A DNA stretch of 55,059 bases from a virus. The translations under genes were made by a program, and so were the position numbers. Where the stretch lies: positions 1 through 55,059 of the IMG/VR virus record IMGVR_UViG_3300005253_000112, one strand, 5' to 3'. The notes beneath the pieces were generated by a model, which saw nothing but the letters and a program-made list of their open reading frames with translations, ran no database searches and was not told the origin of the DNA. Of the stretch, positions 15,484-22,293 are shown in pieces (position 1 is the first letter of the stretch; every line of letters starts with the position of its first letter).

Positions 15484-15638
15484 GGCATCACCCCCACCGG
15501 TTCCATAACCGGATGTTCCGTCCCCTCCTGGCATCGATCGCAGTACGTCAACTCGATTCGCACGCCGTTACGACGAATCCACGCCTCCCACTTTGCTGCC
15601 TTGCTGTTGCACTCACTGCATTTCCTGGCTTCATTCAT
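15480..15638 (-). CDS. Zinc-ribbon micro-protein (52 aa)
   Basis: MNEARKCSECNSKAA pairs with TYCDRCQEG, a four-cysteine ribbon. It ends in EPVGVMP, whose codons (GTG GGG GTG ATG CCA TGA) contain the ribosome site and start of the following gene. The same ending occurs in the 403-residue beta-helix gene two genes upstream. Confidence 0.6.
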   Translation of the reverse strand: MNEARKCSECNSKAAKWEAWIRRNGVRIELTYCDRCQEGTEHPVMEPVGVMP

Positions 15639-15879
15639 GGCATCACCCCCACCGGTCCCTCGCGTGTGCTTTGCAATAGGTCTCGACCCGTATTGGCTGC
15701 ACACCAACAACCACTGTTATACTGCCGTTTTGCGGCACCTCGCCACACGCGACGCATTTAGGGAGCGGGCCCGGCTTCCTTGGTGGATAGCGATAACCAA
15801 CTCCTGGCACCCACTTCTTCCCGCGATTGTGTCCGGGCAGACCCGCTTGTACGCTCATGGCATCACCCCCACCGGTTCC
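15481..15879 (-). repeat. Repeated gene-junction cassette (three near-identical copies)
   Basis: On the minus strand the block ACCGGTGGGGGTGATGCCAT occurs at 15481-15500, about 15637-15656 and about 15857-15876; a diverged form GTGGAGGTGATGCCAT lies at about 15215. In three of the four junctions it codes the C-terminus P-V-(G/E)-V-M-P of the upstream gene, while placing a G-rich ribosome site and the ATG of the downstream gene. Confidence 0.7.
15643..15858 (-). CDS. Zinc-binding small protein (71 aa)
   Basis: The start MSVQAGLPGHNRG is set by the repeated GGTGGGGGTGATGCC junction. A CVACGE knuckle and a YCKAH motif make a CxxC...CxxH site. The pattern matches homing-HNH fragments and other small phage zinc proteins, but no catalytic residues are evident. 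Confidence 0.55.
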   Translation of the reverse strand: MSVQAGLPGHNRGKKWVPGVGYRYPPRKPGPLPKCVACGEVPQNGSITVVVGVQPIRVETYCKAHARDRWG

Positions 15880-17066
15880 CACACCGTCCCGCGGTGGCCA
15901 GACCCCCATCCGCCCTCAACACACCGCCAGACCACTCCATCGCTGACGAGGATCGCCCCGGGGAACGCCGTGTATCCACCGGGAGATTCCCGCGGGTCGC
16001 TCGGGCTCTCGGTGTCGCCGTACACGGCCGGCAATGCGTAGCCCGGGGCATGGTCGACGCGATTGGGCGGGTTGCCCACGAACGTCGAGCCCTCGTCAAT
16101 GTCCAGATACATCGCAATCAGCCCGGTCGACGACACCCGGCTGTGGTCTCGAATCTTCAGCGTGCTCTTGCCCCGCTCGCCGCCGGCCTCCAGGTAGTTG
16201 CCGGTCATCGTCACTGTAGAGCGCTCGATCAGCACGCACGCATTACGGCTCACGTGGACCGTGCTGTTGGCGATGGTCCCGCCGTTCCACCAGTCTCGCC
16301 AGTGATAGCCTGTCAGGTCGTGAACGGAGTTGCAGGTGTCGATCTTCAGACAGCAGTGCGTGGGATGCGCCGTGTCATCGTCGCCGTTCCCGTCGGCGAG
16401 TACTCCAATCCGGTTGCGCTGAAACTGGGAATCTCGAATTGTGCCCGATACCATTCGGGCCCCCGCCATTGGAGACAGACGTACGCCGACGTTGAAGTTC
16501 CGGAACGAGCAGTCCTCAACGAGGAATGAATCGGCTTGGCAGGCTGCGATGGCGTGAGCATTGGTCGTGTACCTCTTGTAATTCTCGCTCTGGTAGAACG
16601 CGATGCCCGAAACGCGCCACTGTCGGCCGGCTCGGTGCCCATCGGAGTCAGGCCCGCCGATCGTCAGCATAGCCTTCATCGTGTCGTTGGCCGGGCGGAA
16701 TACGGTGGGGCCGTGACCTGGCCGGCTGTGGTAGCGACCGTAATAGTGGCTGCCGTTGCCGCGTAGGTCGAACGACACGGACCATTGATTGCGGCCGACG
16801 ATGATTCCCGGGCCGCCGATCCACACAGTGCCGCCCATCACTGTCACGTGCTCGCCGGCGGATAGCAGCCGCGACAGAACTTCGGCGTTGTGGTCGGCCG
16901 CGGTGCGATCGTTGTAGATGATTTCGTTCTCGCCCCAAGTAGGCGAGTCGGCAGTCAAGGCCACCACGTCAGAGACGCACCCCACCAGAGCCGCGCCGCC
17001 GACGACTCCGCAAATAACCATCACGCCGATCAACATACAGTCGATTGGATCAATTCGCTTTTTCAT
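15855..17066 (-). CDS. Lipid-anchored or secreted right-handed beta-helix protein (403 aa)
   Basis: The N-terminus (MKKRIDPIDC, then a 20-residue hydrophobic stretch ending GAALVGC) looks like a lipobox signal. Residues 60-330 repeat short strands such as DSFLVEDCSFRNFNVGVRLS and TIANSTVHVS, the pattern of pectate-lyase-type beta-helices. No acid triad of depolymerases can be assigned by eye. Because of the signal it is probably exported or anchored, not a tail spike, so it may remodel the host surface. Confidence 0.65.
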   Translation of the reverse strand: MKKRIDPIDCMLIGVMVICGVVGGAALVGCVSDVVALTADSPTWGENEIIYNDRTAADHNAEVLSRLLSAGEHVTVMGGTVWIGGPGIIVGRNQWSVSFDLRGNGSHYYGRYHSRPGHGPTVFRPANDTMKAMLTIGGPDSDGHRAGRQWRVSGIAFYQSENYKRYTTNAHAIAACQADSFLVEDCSFRNFNVGVRLSPMAGARMVSGTIRDSQFQRNRIGVLADGNGDDDTAHPTHCCLKIDTCNSVHDLTGYHWRDWWNGGTIANSTVHVSRNACVLIERSTVTMTGNYLEAGGERGKSTLKIRDHSRVSSTGLIAMYLDIDEGSTFVGNPPNRVDHAPGYALPAVYGDTESPSDPRESPGGYTAFPGAILVSDGVVWRCVEGGWGSGHRGTVWEPVGVMP

Positions 17067-17078
17067 ATCGTCACTCCG

Positions 17079-17174
17079 TCAACAAACATTGCCACAATGC
17101 GGGCAAATAGCGAGCGTGCCCCAACAACGGAACCCGCAACCGCATTTCGAGCAGTAAAAAAACAGGTCGGTCAT
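17079..17174 (-). CDS. Zinc-ribbon micro-protein (31 aa)
   Basis: MTDLFFYCSKCGCGF followed by ICPHCGNVC makes a minimal four-cysteine ribbon. The ATG follows GGAGTGACGCT. The start MTDL, the CGC.F block and the ICPHC block recur in the gene at 17240-17428, so the two are tandem paralogues. Confidence 0.55.
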   Translation of the reverse strand: MTDLFFYCSKCGCGFRCWGTLAICPHCGNVC

Positions 17175-17178
17175 AGCG

Positions 17179-17298
17179 TCACTCCGTCATCCCGTAAAAT
17201 TCACGCACCAACTGCCGGGCCTCCACCTCTGCGTCAATGTCATCCCAGGGCGGCTCGAGGTATTCTTCCCATTCGTCCTCTTCGTGTTGCTTCGGCAT
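17179..17298 (-). CDS. Acidic micro-protein (39 aa)
   Basis: MPKQHEEDEWEEYLEPP continues acidic to VREFYGMTE. It overlaps the 3' part of the preceding zinc-ribbon gene and is spaced by the same GGAGYGACG junction sequence. With 13 acidic residues it could mimic DNA, but this is speculation. Confidence 0.5.
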   Translation of the reverse strand: MPKQHEEDEWEEYLEPPWDDIDAEVEARQLVREFYGMTE

Positions 17299-17428
17299 TA
17301 CGTCGCTCCGTCGCCCCGTCGCCCATGCAATGCGGACAGATAACCAGTGAGTCGGGCATCGCCTCGAACTCGCACCCGCACGAGCATTGGTAGCGGCGGC
17401 TGTACAGGAACCAGATTAAGTCGGTCAT
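17240..17428 (-). CDS. Zinc-ribbon protein (62 aa)
   Basis: MTDLIWFLYSRR starts the protein. CSCGCEF and ICPHCMG are the knuckles; a basic tail (RRNAEATRRGRMGR) follows and may be an overlap artefact of the next frame. The ATG follows GAGTGACGATATG. Paralogue of 17079-17174. Confidence 0.55.
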   Translation of the reverse strand: MTDLIWFLYSRRYQCSCGCEFEAMPDSLVICPHCMGDGATERRNAEATRRGRMGRIPRAALG

Positions 17429-17613
17429 ATCGTCACTCAGTTATACGCTTCATCGTCGTCACTCCACTCGCTGGTTATCTCAAAATCCCGGTAACCGGCT
17501 TGCGCCGGCTGGAGGTTCTGCTTTGCCTTCCCTTTAAGGTCGGACTCCTCCGTCGTAGCCCGTTGCGCTGCAGCGCGTCAGACTTCGCAGTTGTTGACGA
17601 CACCGGAGCAAGC

Positions 17614-17711
17614 TATGGGGCAGGACTCGAACCTGCATCTGACCCGTGTCACCGGGCCCGTGTTACCGCGCTCTCAGTGATTCCACTTTCGAGCAATTAC
17701 ACCACCGCATA
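17614..17711 (-). tRNA. tRNA-like element with D-loop insertion (possible degenerate tRNA)
   Basis: Minus strand: a perfect T arm GCAGG-TTCGAGT-CCTGC (17620-17636). Upstream of it are a 4-nt variable region and a 5-bp anticodon stem (GGCCC/GGGTC with one G-U) around the 8-nt loop GGTGACAC, anticodon-like GAC (valine) after U. The D stem GTGT/ACAC encloses AATTG and GGTA, the two halves of a normal D loop, split by 26 nt that can form its own hairpin (AGTGgaatCACT). The acceptor stem is weak (TATGCGG against CCCATA). It may be a pseudogene, a tRNA with a processed insert, or a tRNA mimic. Confidence 0.5.
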
Positions 17712-17779
17712 TCAAAATGCCGCCGCGACGGCCTCGCAAGGGGGCAGCACTGCGAGACCGCCCGGCAGCGTGACACCTA

Positions 17780-17809
17780 AATAAACCACAACTCCGCAAG
17801 CCTTGTCAA
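17780..17809 (-). promoter_or_regulatory. Candidate promoter for the tRNA-like element
   Basis: Minus-strand TTGACA (17804-17809) and TTTATT (17780-17785) are 18 bases apart. The -35 box overlaps the stop codon of the HigA gene. It would drive the tRNA-like element and the zinc-ribbon genes below it. Positions 17454-17613 hold no convincing gene; a stop-free frame of about 47 codons lacks a start. Confidence 0.4.
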
Positions 17810-18198
17810 GGACATTCGTTGAGATACGATCCAGACGGACCATCATCTTCGTCCTTCTCTGGCTTGCCAAGCATCACCGCCGCAGGGATGCCAAGCCCTT
17901 CGCACACGCGCTGTCGCATTGACAAACTCAAACGCCGTTTGCCAGCCAGCACTTCTGATACTTTGCTGCGACTGCCGATGTATGGCACCAGGTTAACCGG
18001 TTTTAGCCCCGCCTGTTCCATCCGAAACTTGATGGCCTCGATAGGATCGAGCGGTATGCCGTCATGCCAGTGGTCGCGTTCGTAGACGTTGATTAAATCC
18101 AGCAGCACATCGAGTTCGTCGCGCTTTTCCATCAACGTCGCGACGCGGCCTACGGCCTCGCGGTAGTCGGCTTGTGTCCGGATTGGTCGGATGTTCAT
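17806..18198 (-). CDS. higA: HigA-type antitoxin / XRE regulator (130 aa)
   Basis: The protein matches HigA antitoxins over its length. The N-terminus reads IRPIRTQADYREAVGRVATLM, a Phe-free helix typical of the family. The middle carries ELDVLLDLINVYERDHW and DPIEAIKFRMEQAGL. The HTH is VPYIGSRSKVSEVLAGKRRLS. No HigB toxin is adjacent (the neighbour at 18198-18674 is unrelated), so it is an orphan that may neutralise a host toxin or act as a phage regulator. GGGAG precedes the start. Confidence 0.8.
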   Translation of the reverse strand: MNIRPIRTQADYREAVGRVATLMEKRDELDVLLDLINVYERDHWHDGIPLDPIEAIKFRMEQAGLKPVNLVPYIGSRSKVSEVLAGKRRLSLSMRQRVCEGLGIPAAVMLGKPEKDEDDGPSGSYLNECP

Positions 18199-18674
18199 CA
18201 CCCATCTCCCGTGTTGTCGTCCTTCGTCGCCCCGGCACGTAGTTGCGATTGCATTGCTTCGTGTGCTTTCTCGTCGTACAATGTCACCCACACAATGCCA
18301 GGTGGGTTCATTTGCTGCGACCGAGCGATTGAAGTACACCGTTTGCGTTCGATCTCCACCGCGTCGCGTATCTGCTCGGCGATGGCATCTTCGAGTACGC
18401 TCTTCCTGTCAAGCAACATGTACCGGCCCATTGAAGTGCCAACGAGGTGCTTCCCAATCACGTGTTCGGCCATCTTCTGGGCGGAGTCGGATTGTTTGGG
18501 CGACTCGTGTTTCGCCTCGTGTTTCCCCAGGGCAGCGAGGACAGTCTGAAGTACAAACGCCGCGGTGCCATGCCCACGCCACGTAGCCGCCAGCAGGTAT
18601 TCGACGGCCGCCTCTCCGTCTACGAGCAGATCGTCCAGCCTGGCGTCGTCCAACGTTAACGTAAGATCACTCAT
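18198..18674 (-). CDS. Protein of unknown function with QSDSAQKM motif (158 aa)
   Basis: The second ATG (MSDLTLTLDD) has AAGGAG six bases upstream. Its residues 60-70 contain KQSDSAQKM, and the same stretch (with nearly identical DNA, TTCTGGGCGGAGTCGG on the plus strand) lies in the methylase gene at 20044. This suggests a recombined linker. The C-terminus is a mixed fold with WVTLYDEKAHEAMQ. Its leader is RNA element A1. Confidence 0.65.
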   Translation of the reverse strand: MSDLTLTLDDARLDDLLVDGEAAVEYLLAATWRGHGTAAFVLQTVLAALGKHEAKHESPKQSDSAQKMAEHVIGKHLVGTSMGRYMLLDRKSVLEDAIAEQIRDAVEIERKRCTSIARSQQMNPPGIVWVTLYDEKAHEAMQSQLRAGATKDDNTGDG

Positions 18675-18779
18675 GTGCATTCTCCTTAAAATCGGCAGCC
18701 GCCGGCCACCCGAAGGCGTACGGGAAGGAGTAATCGACCGGCCCTACCGGACAATCCCGGAACCGGCGGCTGCCTGGGG
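18675..18779 (-). ncRNA. Structured leader RNA A1 (three-way junction)
   Basis: Minus strand: a 12-bp stem P1 (18763-18774 with 18694-18705) closes three elements. These are a short CGGG/CCCG helix carrying a longer hairpin with CCGG core, and a CGCC-UUCG-GGUG tetraloop hairpin. It begins at the upstream stop codon and ends seven bases before AAGGAG. A second copy lies at 20595-20699 with P1 retained and the inner hairpin changed in sequence but still pairing. Confidence 0.7.
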
Positions 18780-19145
18780 TTAATCTGGTTTATCCAACTC
18801 GCTGCGCTGAAACACCGCATCGGCAACGACGTCATGCCGAAACCAAAACCGCACCGTATACCACGTGCCATCGACGGAGTGATGGCAGTCGATCGTCTCG
18901 CCGTCGAGCGCGTCTTTGTCTTGTTCCCATCGTTTATTGGTTTTTTCGTAGTGTCCACCAAACAGCGGATCGTCAGTAGCGACCCACCGTTCATCGTATG
19001 CCTCGTGCCACAGCGTGCCGTCTTCGCGGAGTTCGTAGTTGTCAAGGTTCTGCGTCGGCGTGTCTTTGCTCTGCCACTCGGTGCTATCCTGCACCTCCGG
19101 CCACGGCAACGTGTATTTGATTTCGAGTGTGTCGAACATGCCCAT
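18780..19145 (-). CDS. Conserved small phage protein, MGMFD-type (121 aa)
   Basis: It starts MGMFDTLEIKYTLPW after GCGAGGTAACA. Proteins beginning MGMFD(T)xEIKYPLP are common in tailed phages and bacteria, with function unknown; they carry alternating charged strands like WQSKDTPTQNLDNYELREDG. The stop codon abuts RNA element A1. Confidence 0.75.
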   Translation of the reverse strand: MGMFDTLEIKYTLPWPEVQDSTEWQSKDTPTQNLDNYELREDGTLWHEAYDERWVATDDPLFGGHYEKTNKRWEQDKDALDGETIDCHHSVDGTWYTVRFWFRHDVVADAVFQRSELDKPD

Positions 19146-19168
19146 TGTTACCTCGCTGCCTAGGGTTT

Positions 19169-20287
19169 CTAGTTGGCCCACATGCATACGGTCTTGATTT
19201 CCTTTGTCTTCGCGCTCGACGCCTTGTTGTCGATCTGAATGTCCACGCGGTGCCATGTGTTCATTCCGGCAGTCTCGTAATACAACGACGACGGATAACC
19301 ACTCAGCAGGAATTTGCCTTTCCTTTGCCACTCAAGTAATGGACCAAGTGTTTCAACAGCATCATCGAAACGGCTGGCGTCGACCGCGACGCTGCGCCCA
19401 AGTAGTGCGAGCAATCGCACATGATCGCTGTACGTCATCTCGTACTCGCCACTGCTCCGCGTCTCAGCCAAGTACGGTGGGTCGCAGTAGAACAGCGTGT
19501 TCGGCCCATCCTGCTGGCGGATGACCTTCAACGCATCGTCGTTGAGAATTACCACCCGCTTCAGCCGCTCGTGTATTTCCGGCAGCCCTTCGATCGCAGT
19601 CAACCACGACGATACTTGTTCGTTCATCCCGCGACGAGTACGGTTACGAGACAGCGTGGCGAAGTCTTTGCCAAGGCCCTGGCGTGACTGGCGGTTATTT
19701 ATGAAAAACGCGGCCCCTCGTTCCGCCAACGATTTGCCGGTTGTAACAGCAGCCATGGTCGTATTGGCCTGTCGCCACTCTATCTGCGACAACGGCGTTG
19801 CGTCGATGAGTCGGCAAAATGCCTCGAATGATGTCGGCGACTGCAATGCTTTCCAGAACGCGGTGAGCCGCCCATCGATATCGTTCACCACCTCCGACAC
19901 GCCCTCAAAGTCTTTCTGCAACAGCACCGAACCCATGCCGAAGTGCGTCTCGACGTAATGAACATGCGGCGGCATCAACTCGATGATCCGTTTGGCGAGA
20001 TGAAATTTGCCGCCGTGCCACTTCCCGGGTTGCGTAAGTTTCGTCATCTTCTGGGCGGAGTCGGATTGTTCGTTAGCCGACAAACGTTCTCGCCGTGTTT
20101 CTGCGGCGTTGCAATCTGTACACAACACGGTGTCTCCGCCCAGCCTCCACCCGACGTCCCGAGCGGCCCATTCGCACCGCGACAGACTATCTCCGTCAAC
20201 CTCTAGTAATCCTTTACCAAGATGATTGCGACAATACTCCGCGTCACACACTAGCCGGAGCCTGTATCCCGTTCTCTCAATTCCCAT
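19169..20287 (-). CDS. D12-class DNA adenine methylase with N-terminal zinc module (372 aa)
   Basis: Residues 82-372 are a Dam/D12-type N6-adenine methyltransferase: PGKWHGGKFHLAKRIIELMP is the SAM-binding motif, FYCDPPYLAET the catalytic DPPY. The first 80 residues carry CDAEYC and CTDC zinc-ribbon pairs, a style found as a separate small phage protein. The two are joined by QSDSAQKM, shared with 18198-18674. Fusion or an internal start at MTKLTQP is possible. It likely protects phage DNA from restriction or marks its own genome. Confidence 0.85.
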   Translation of the reverse strand: MGIERTGYRLRLVCDAEYCRNHLGKGLLEVDGDSLSRCEWAARDVGWRLGGDTVLCTDCNAAETRRERLSANEQSDSAQKMTKLTQPGKWHGGKFHLAKRIIELMPPHVHYVETHFGMGSVLLQKDFEGVSEVVNDIDGRLTAFWKALQSPTSFEAFCRLIDATPLSQIEWRQANTTMAAVTTGKSLAERGAAFFINNRQSRQGLGKDFATLSRNRTRRGMNEQVSSWLTAIEGLPEIHERLKRVVILNDDALKVIRQQDGPNTLFYCDPPYLAETRSSGEYEMTYSDHVRLLALLGRSVAVDASRFDDAVETLGPLLEWQRKGKFLLSGYPSSLYYETAGMNTWHRVDIQIDNKASSAKTKEIKTVCMWAN

Positions 20288-20594
20288 CGGTTGTCTCGCT
20301 TTCTATTCGTTCAATCAGGTAGGTCGAATTTATGCCCGAGGTAAGTATGATCATTAGCACCTTGTCGCCGTAGCGTACCGGCTCGGCGGGCGGCTCGGCG
20401 GGCGGCTCGGCGGGCGGCTCGGCGGATTCGTGCTTCTCCATTGCGTCGGCCAAGAGCCTCACTGCCTCGCGGCGAACCGACTCGAAATATAAGGGGGCAA
20501 CACTGAGATTGAGGTCGGTGGGACTAGCCGCAGCAACCGCAGCCCGCAACCTCGCGGCGCTCCAATCATCGGGGCACTCTATTTCCAGCTTCAT
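20277..20594 (-). CDS. Small protein with Pro-Ala-Glu-Pro repeat (105 aa)
   Basis: The ATG MKLEIECPDDW follows GAGGAGAATGAAC. A helical front (ARLRAAVAAA) is followed by four PPAE repeats encoded by a 12-bp tandem (CGGCTCGGCGGG on the plus strand at 20378-20425), then a beta-rich tail. The repeat is a flexible linker. Its leader is RNA element A2. Confidence 0.6.
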   Translation of the reverse strand: MKLEIECPDDWSAARLRAAVAAASPTDLNLSVAPLYFESVRREAVRLLADAMEKHESAEPPAEPPAEPPAEPVRYGDKVLMIILTSGINSTYLIERIESETTDGN

Positions 20595-20699
20595 GTTCAT
20601 TCTCCTCTAAAATCAGCAGCCGCCGGCCACCCGAAGGCGTACGGGAAGGCATTTATACCGGTATCACCCGGCATCCCGGGACCGGCGGCTGCCTGGGGT
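20595..20699 (-). ncRNA. Structured leader RNA A2 (three-way junction)
   Basis: Second copy of the element at 18675-18779. P1 is 20682-20693 with 20615-20626 and keeps one G-U pair. The inner hairpin AUGCCGG/CCGGUAU replaces AUUGUCCGG/CCGGUCGAU of copy 1, so different bases maintain pairing. It fills the gap from one stop codon to the next gene's GAGGAG site. Function unknown. Confidence 0.7.
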
Positions 20700-20951
20700 T
20701 TATAATTCATCCCGCGACGTCGCCGCCTTCGCCCGCAGCTTTCCCAGCCGCTTGCGCTCCTCGACGGCCATGTCGATCGTCTGTTTCAGGTCGTCGATCT
20801 CGGCGAGCAACAGGCCGATGAAATCAATGACGTCGCCTTTATGGTTCAGTTTTGCATACGCTAGCTGCGCAGTATTTTCGTAGTCACCGCACGCCCATGC
20901 CTTGCCGGGCCTGAATCCCTTCGCTGCCTCAATCATTTCGTCGGTTGTCAT
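20700..20951 (-). CDS. Small helical protein (83 aa)
   Basis: GAGGTGACACG precedes the ATG. The sequence is helix-rich with DDLKQTIDMAVEERKRLGKLRAKAA, likely a coiled coil at the C-terminus. No family. Its stop codon abuts RNA element A2. Confidence 0.6.
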   Translation of the reverse strand: MTTDEMIEAAKGFRPGKAWACGDYENTAQLAYAKLNHKGDVIDFIGLLLAEIDDLKQTIDMAVEERKRLGKLRAKAATSRDEL

Positions 20952-21208
20952 CGTGTCACCTCGCCAACTATCGTAACCTTCACCTTCACGGGTCGCACTT
21001 CGGCGCTGTAAGACGTCAATTTACGCATTGCCTCGCGAGCCAGCTTGCGCGTACGAAACGTGCGTACGGTCTGATCGTCCCGCGCCCCCCCCGGCCAGCA
21101 GAACCGGCCGACCAATAACCAGTCGGCCGTGCCGCCGGGCTCACCAAAATTCACGGCCAGTGCCCAGCGAGTCTCGGTAGCGTACACAGTTGCGCCGCGG
21201 GTTGTCAT
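20948..21208 (-). CDS. Small basic protein (86 aa)
   Basis: The ATG follows GGAGCAGCC; a duplicated ATGATCGGAGCAGCC block just upstream gives two candidate starts. The product is basic and beta/alpha mixed, with RFCWPGG, RTFRTRKLAREAMRKL and VKVKVTIVGEVTR. Function unknown. Confidence 0.6.
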   Translation of the reverse strand: MTTRGATVYATETRWALAVNFGEPGGTADWLLVGRFCWPGGARDDQTVRTFRTRKLAREAMRKLTSYSAEVRPVKVKVTIVGEVTR

Positions 21209-21219
21209 GGCTGCTCCGA

Positions 21220-21489
21220 TCATGGCTGCTCCGATTCGGTCAGTGCCCTGGCGTATTTGACAACGACACCCACTTGCATGGCAATGGCGTGTTTTTCTTT
21301 GTCCGTGGCTTTGTCAGCCACAAGCATGCCCGCAACAATACCGCCGCCCCAAGCCGGGCTGCTTTCTGGGCTCATCACCTCGTTCAGGCGGACAGCGGTG
21401 GAGGATACCCCTACGTCTGCCAGCATCGCGCCTAGCGTTTCTTTCGCCGCTTGCCAACAGGCTCGGTGGTCGTCTGCTGTTCTGCTCAT
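21220..21489 (-). CDS. Small protein of unknown function (89 aa)
   Basis: GGAGGACCGAAGCG lies upstream of ATG. The product has a hydrophobic middle (WGGGIVAGMLVADKATD) that could be a short membrane or helical segment. It overlaps the RusA-type gene by four bases, in the replication cluster. Confidence 0.6.
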   Translation of the reverse strand: MSRTADDHRACWQAAKETLGAMLADVGVSSTAVRLNEVMSPESSPAWGGGIVAGMLVADKATDKEKHAIAMQVGVVVKYARALTESEQP

Positions 21490-21980
21490 CGCTTCGGTCC
21501 TCCGTTTCCCGTCTCGCCGGCCCGGCTATCGTCTAGTGTTTCGATTACGACAATCGCCCGTTCCGGCCCCCTCGTGGTCCAAATCTTCTGGGTGTCTTGC
21601 CAGATAACGATTTGCGCGTCGTTCCTATACAGCACGCCCTCCATCGCATCACCCAAGCATCGCTGCAACTTGTCGACGTCAGGCGTCTTCGTGTAGTGAA
21701 TCGGCGCGCTAAGTTTCAGCTTGTCGGCATTGCGACCTGTGCCAAAATGACACTTGGGGCGAAGGAAGTAGAACGACGCCGTCACGCGCAGCGCACCGGT
21801 CAGCACGTCACCAGAGTACGCTTCACGAGCCGCGTCAATCACGCGCGACATCCATGCTTTTGATTTTGGGTTGTCGTCCTGGACCGCGATACCCGGACGC
21901 CCGCCCTTGCGAGTGATCGGGCGGCCCCGTTTGCTGCCGCGTTGCTGGGGCGTACCGATTGCGGTGAATTCAATTTTCAC
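21486..21980 (-). CDS. rusA: RusA-like Holliday junction resolvase (164 aa)
   Basis: A GTG start follows GGAGGTGAAC. The RusA signature is clear: KTPDVDKLQRCLGDAMEGVLYRNDAQIVIWQDTQKIW, with the two acidic residues and lysine of the active site. RusA cuts four-way junctions in recombination or replication. Phage copies commonly lie near helicase and recombinase genes, as here. Confidence 0.85.
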   Translation of the reverse strand: MKIEFTAIGTPQQRGSKRGRPITRKGGRPGIAVQDDNPKSKAWMSRVIDAAREAYSGDVLTGALRVTASFYFLRPKCHFGTGRNADKLKLSAPIHYTKTPDVDKLQRCLGDAMEGVLYRNDAQIVIWQDTQKIWTTRGPERAIVVIETLDDSRAGETGNGGPKR

Positions 21981-22293
21981 GTTCACCTCCGGGTTCGGTT
22001 ACATGTGACAATCGAAAATCTAGCAGGTCCAGCAGATCCCGGCCCTTTGCGATACTTAAGCACGGGAGCGGCAGAGCATCCACGTGCTTTGCAACCAGCC
22101 CCTCGGTTGACTCGATAATGCGCATCATCCGATTTACCCATTGTATTATCTTGCGCCAGTATATTCTCGCCGCTTGAGGTTCGCCGGCGTACATCAACAA
22201 GTTCGTCACGAGGACGTTCATTTCGTCAGCCGCTCGGCATAGCGTCTTGCGCTCGGCCTGGCTTTGCTCTTGCTGTTTTGTAAATGCGACCAT
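21970..22293 (-). CDS. Helical protein of unknown function (107 aa)
   Basis: The start MVAFTKQQEQS follows GGGGTGAGTG. Basic, helical, with DEMNVLVTNLLMYAG and WRKIIQWVNRMMRII, possibly a dimerising bundle. It lies between RusA and DnaB-like genes. Confidence 0.6.
   Translation of the reverse strand: MVAFTKQQEQSQAERKTLCRAADEMNVLVTNLLMYAGEPQAARIYWRKIIQWVNRMMRIIESTEGLVAKHVDALPLPCLSIAKGRDLLDLLDFRLSHVTEPGGEREN

Noticed and set aside
17454-17600. Coding frame ending EITSEWSDDDEAYN
   Set aside because: A protein-like minus-strand frame of about 47 codons is open between two stops but has no ATG, GTG or TTG start. Left uncalled.
18675-18779. Intrinsic terminator only
   Set aside because: The 12-bp stem is followed by GATTTTAAGGAG, a poor U tract, and the conserved interior would not be needed for a terminator.
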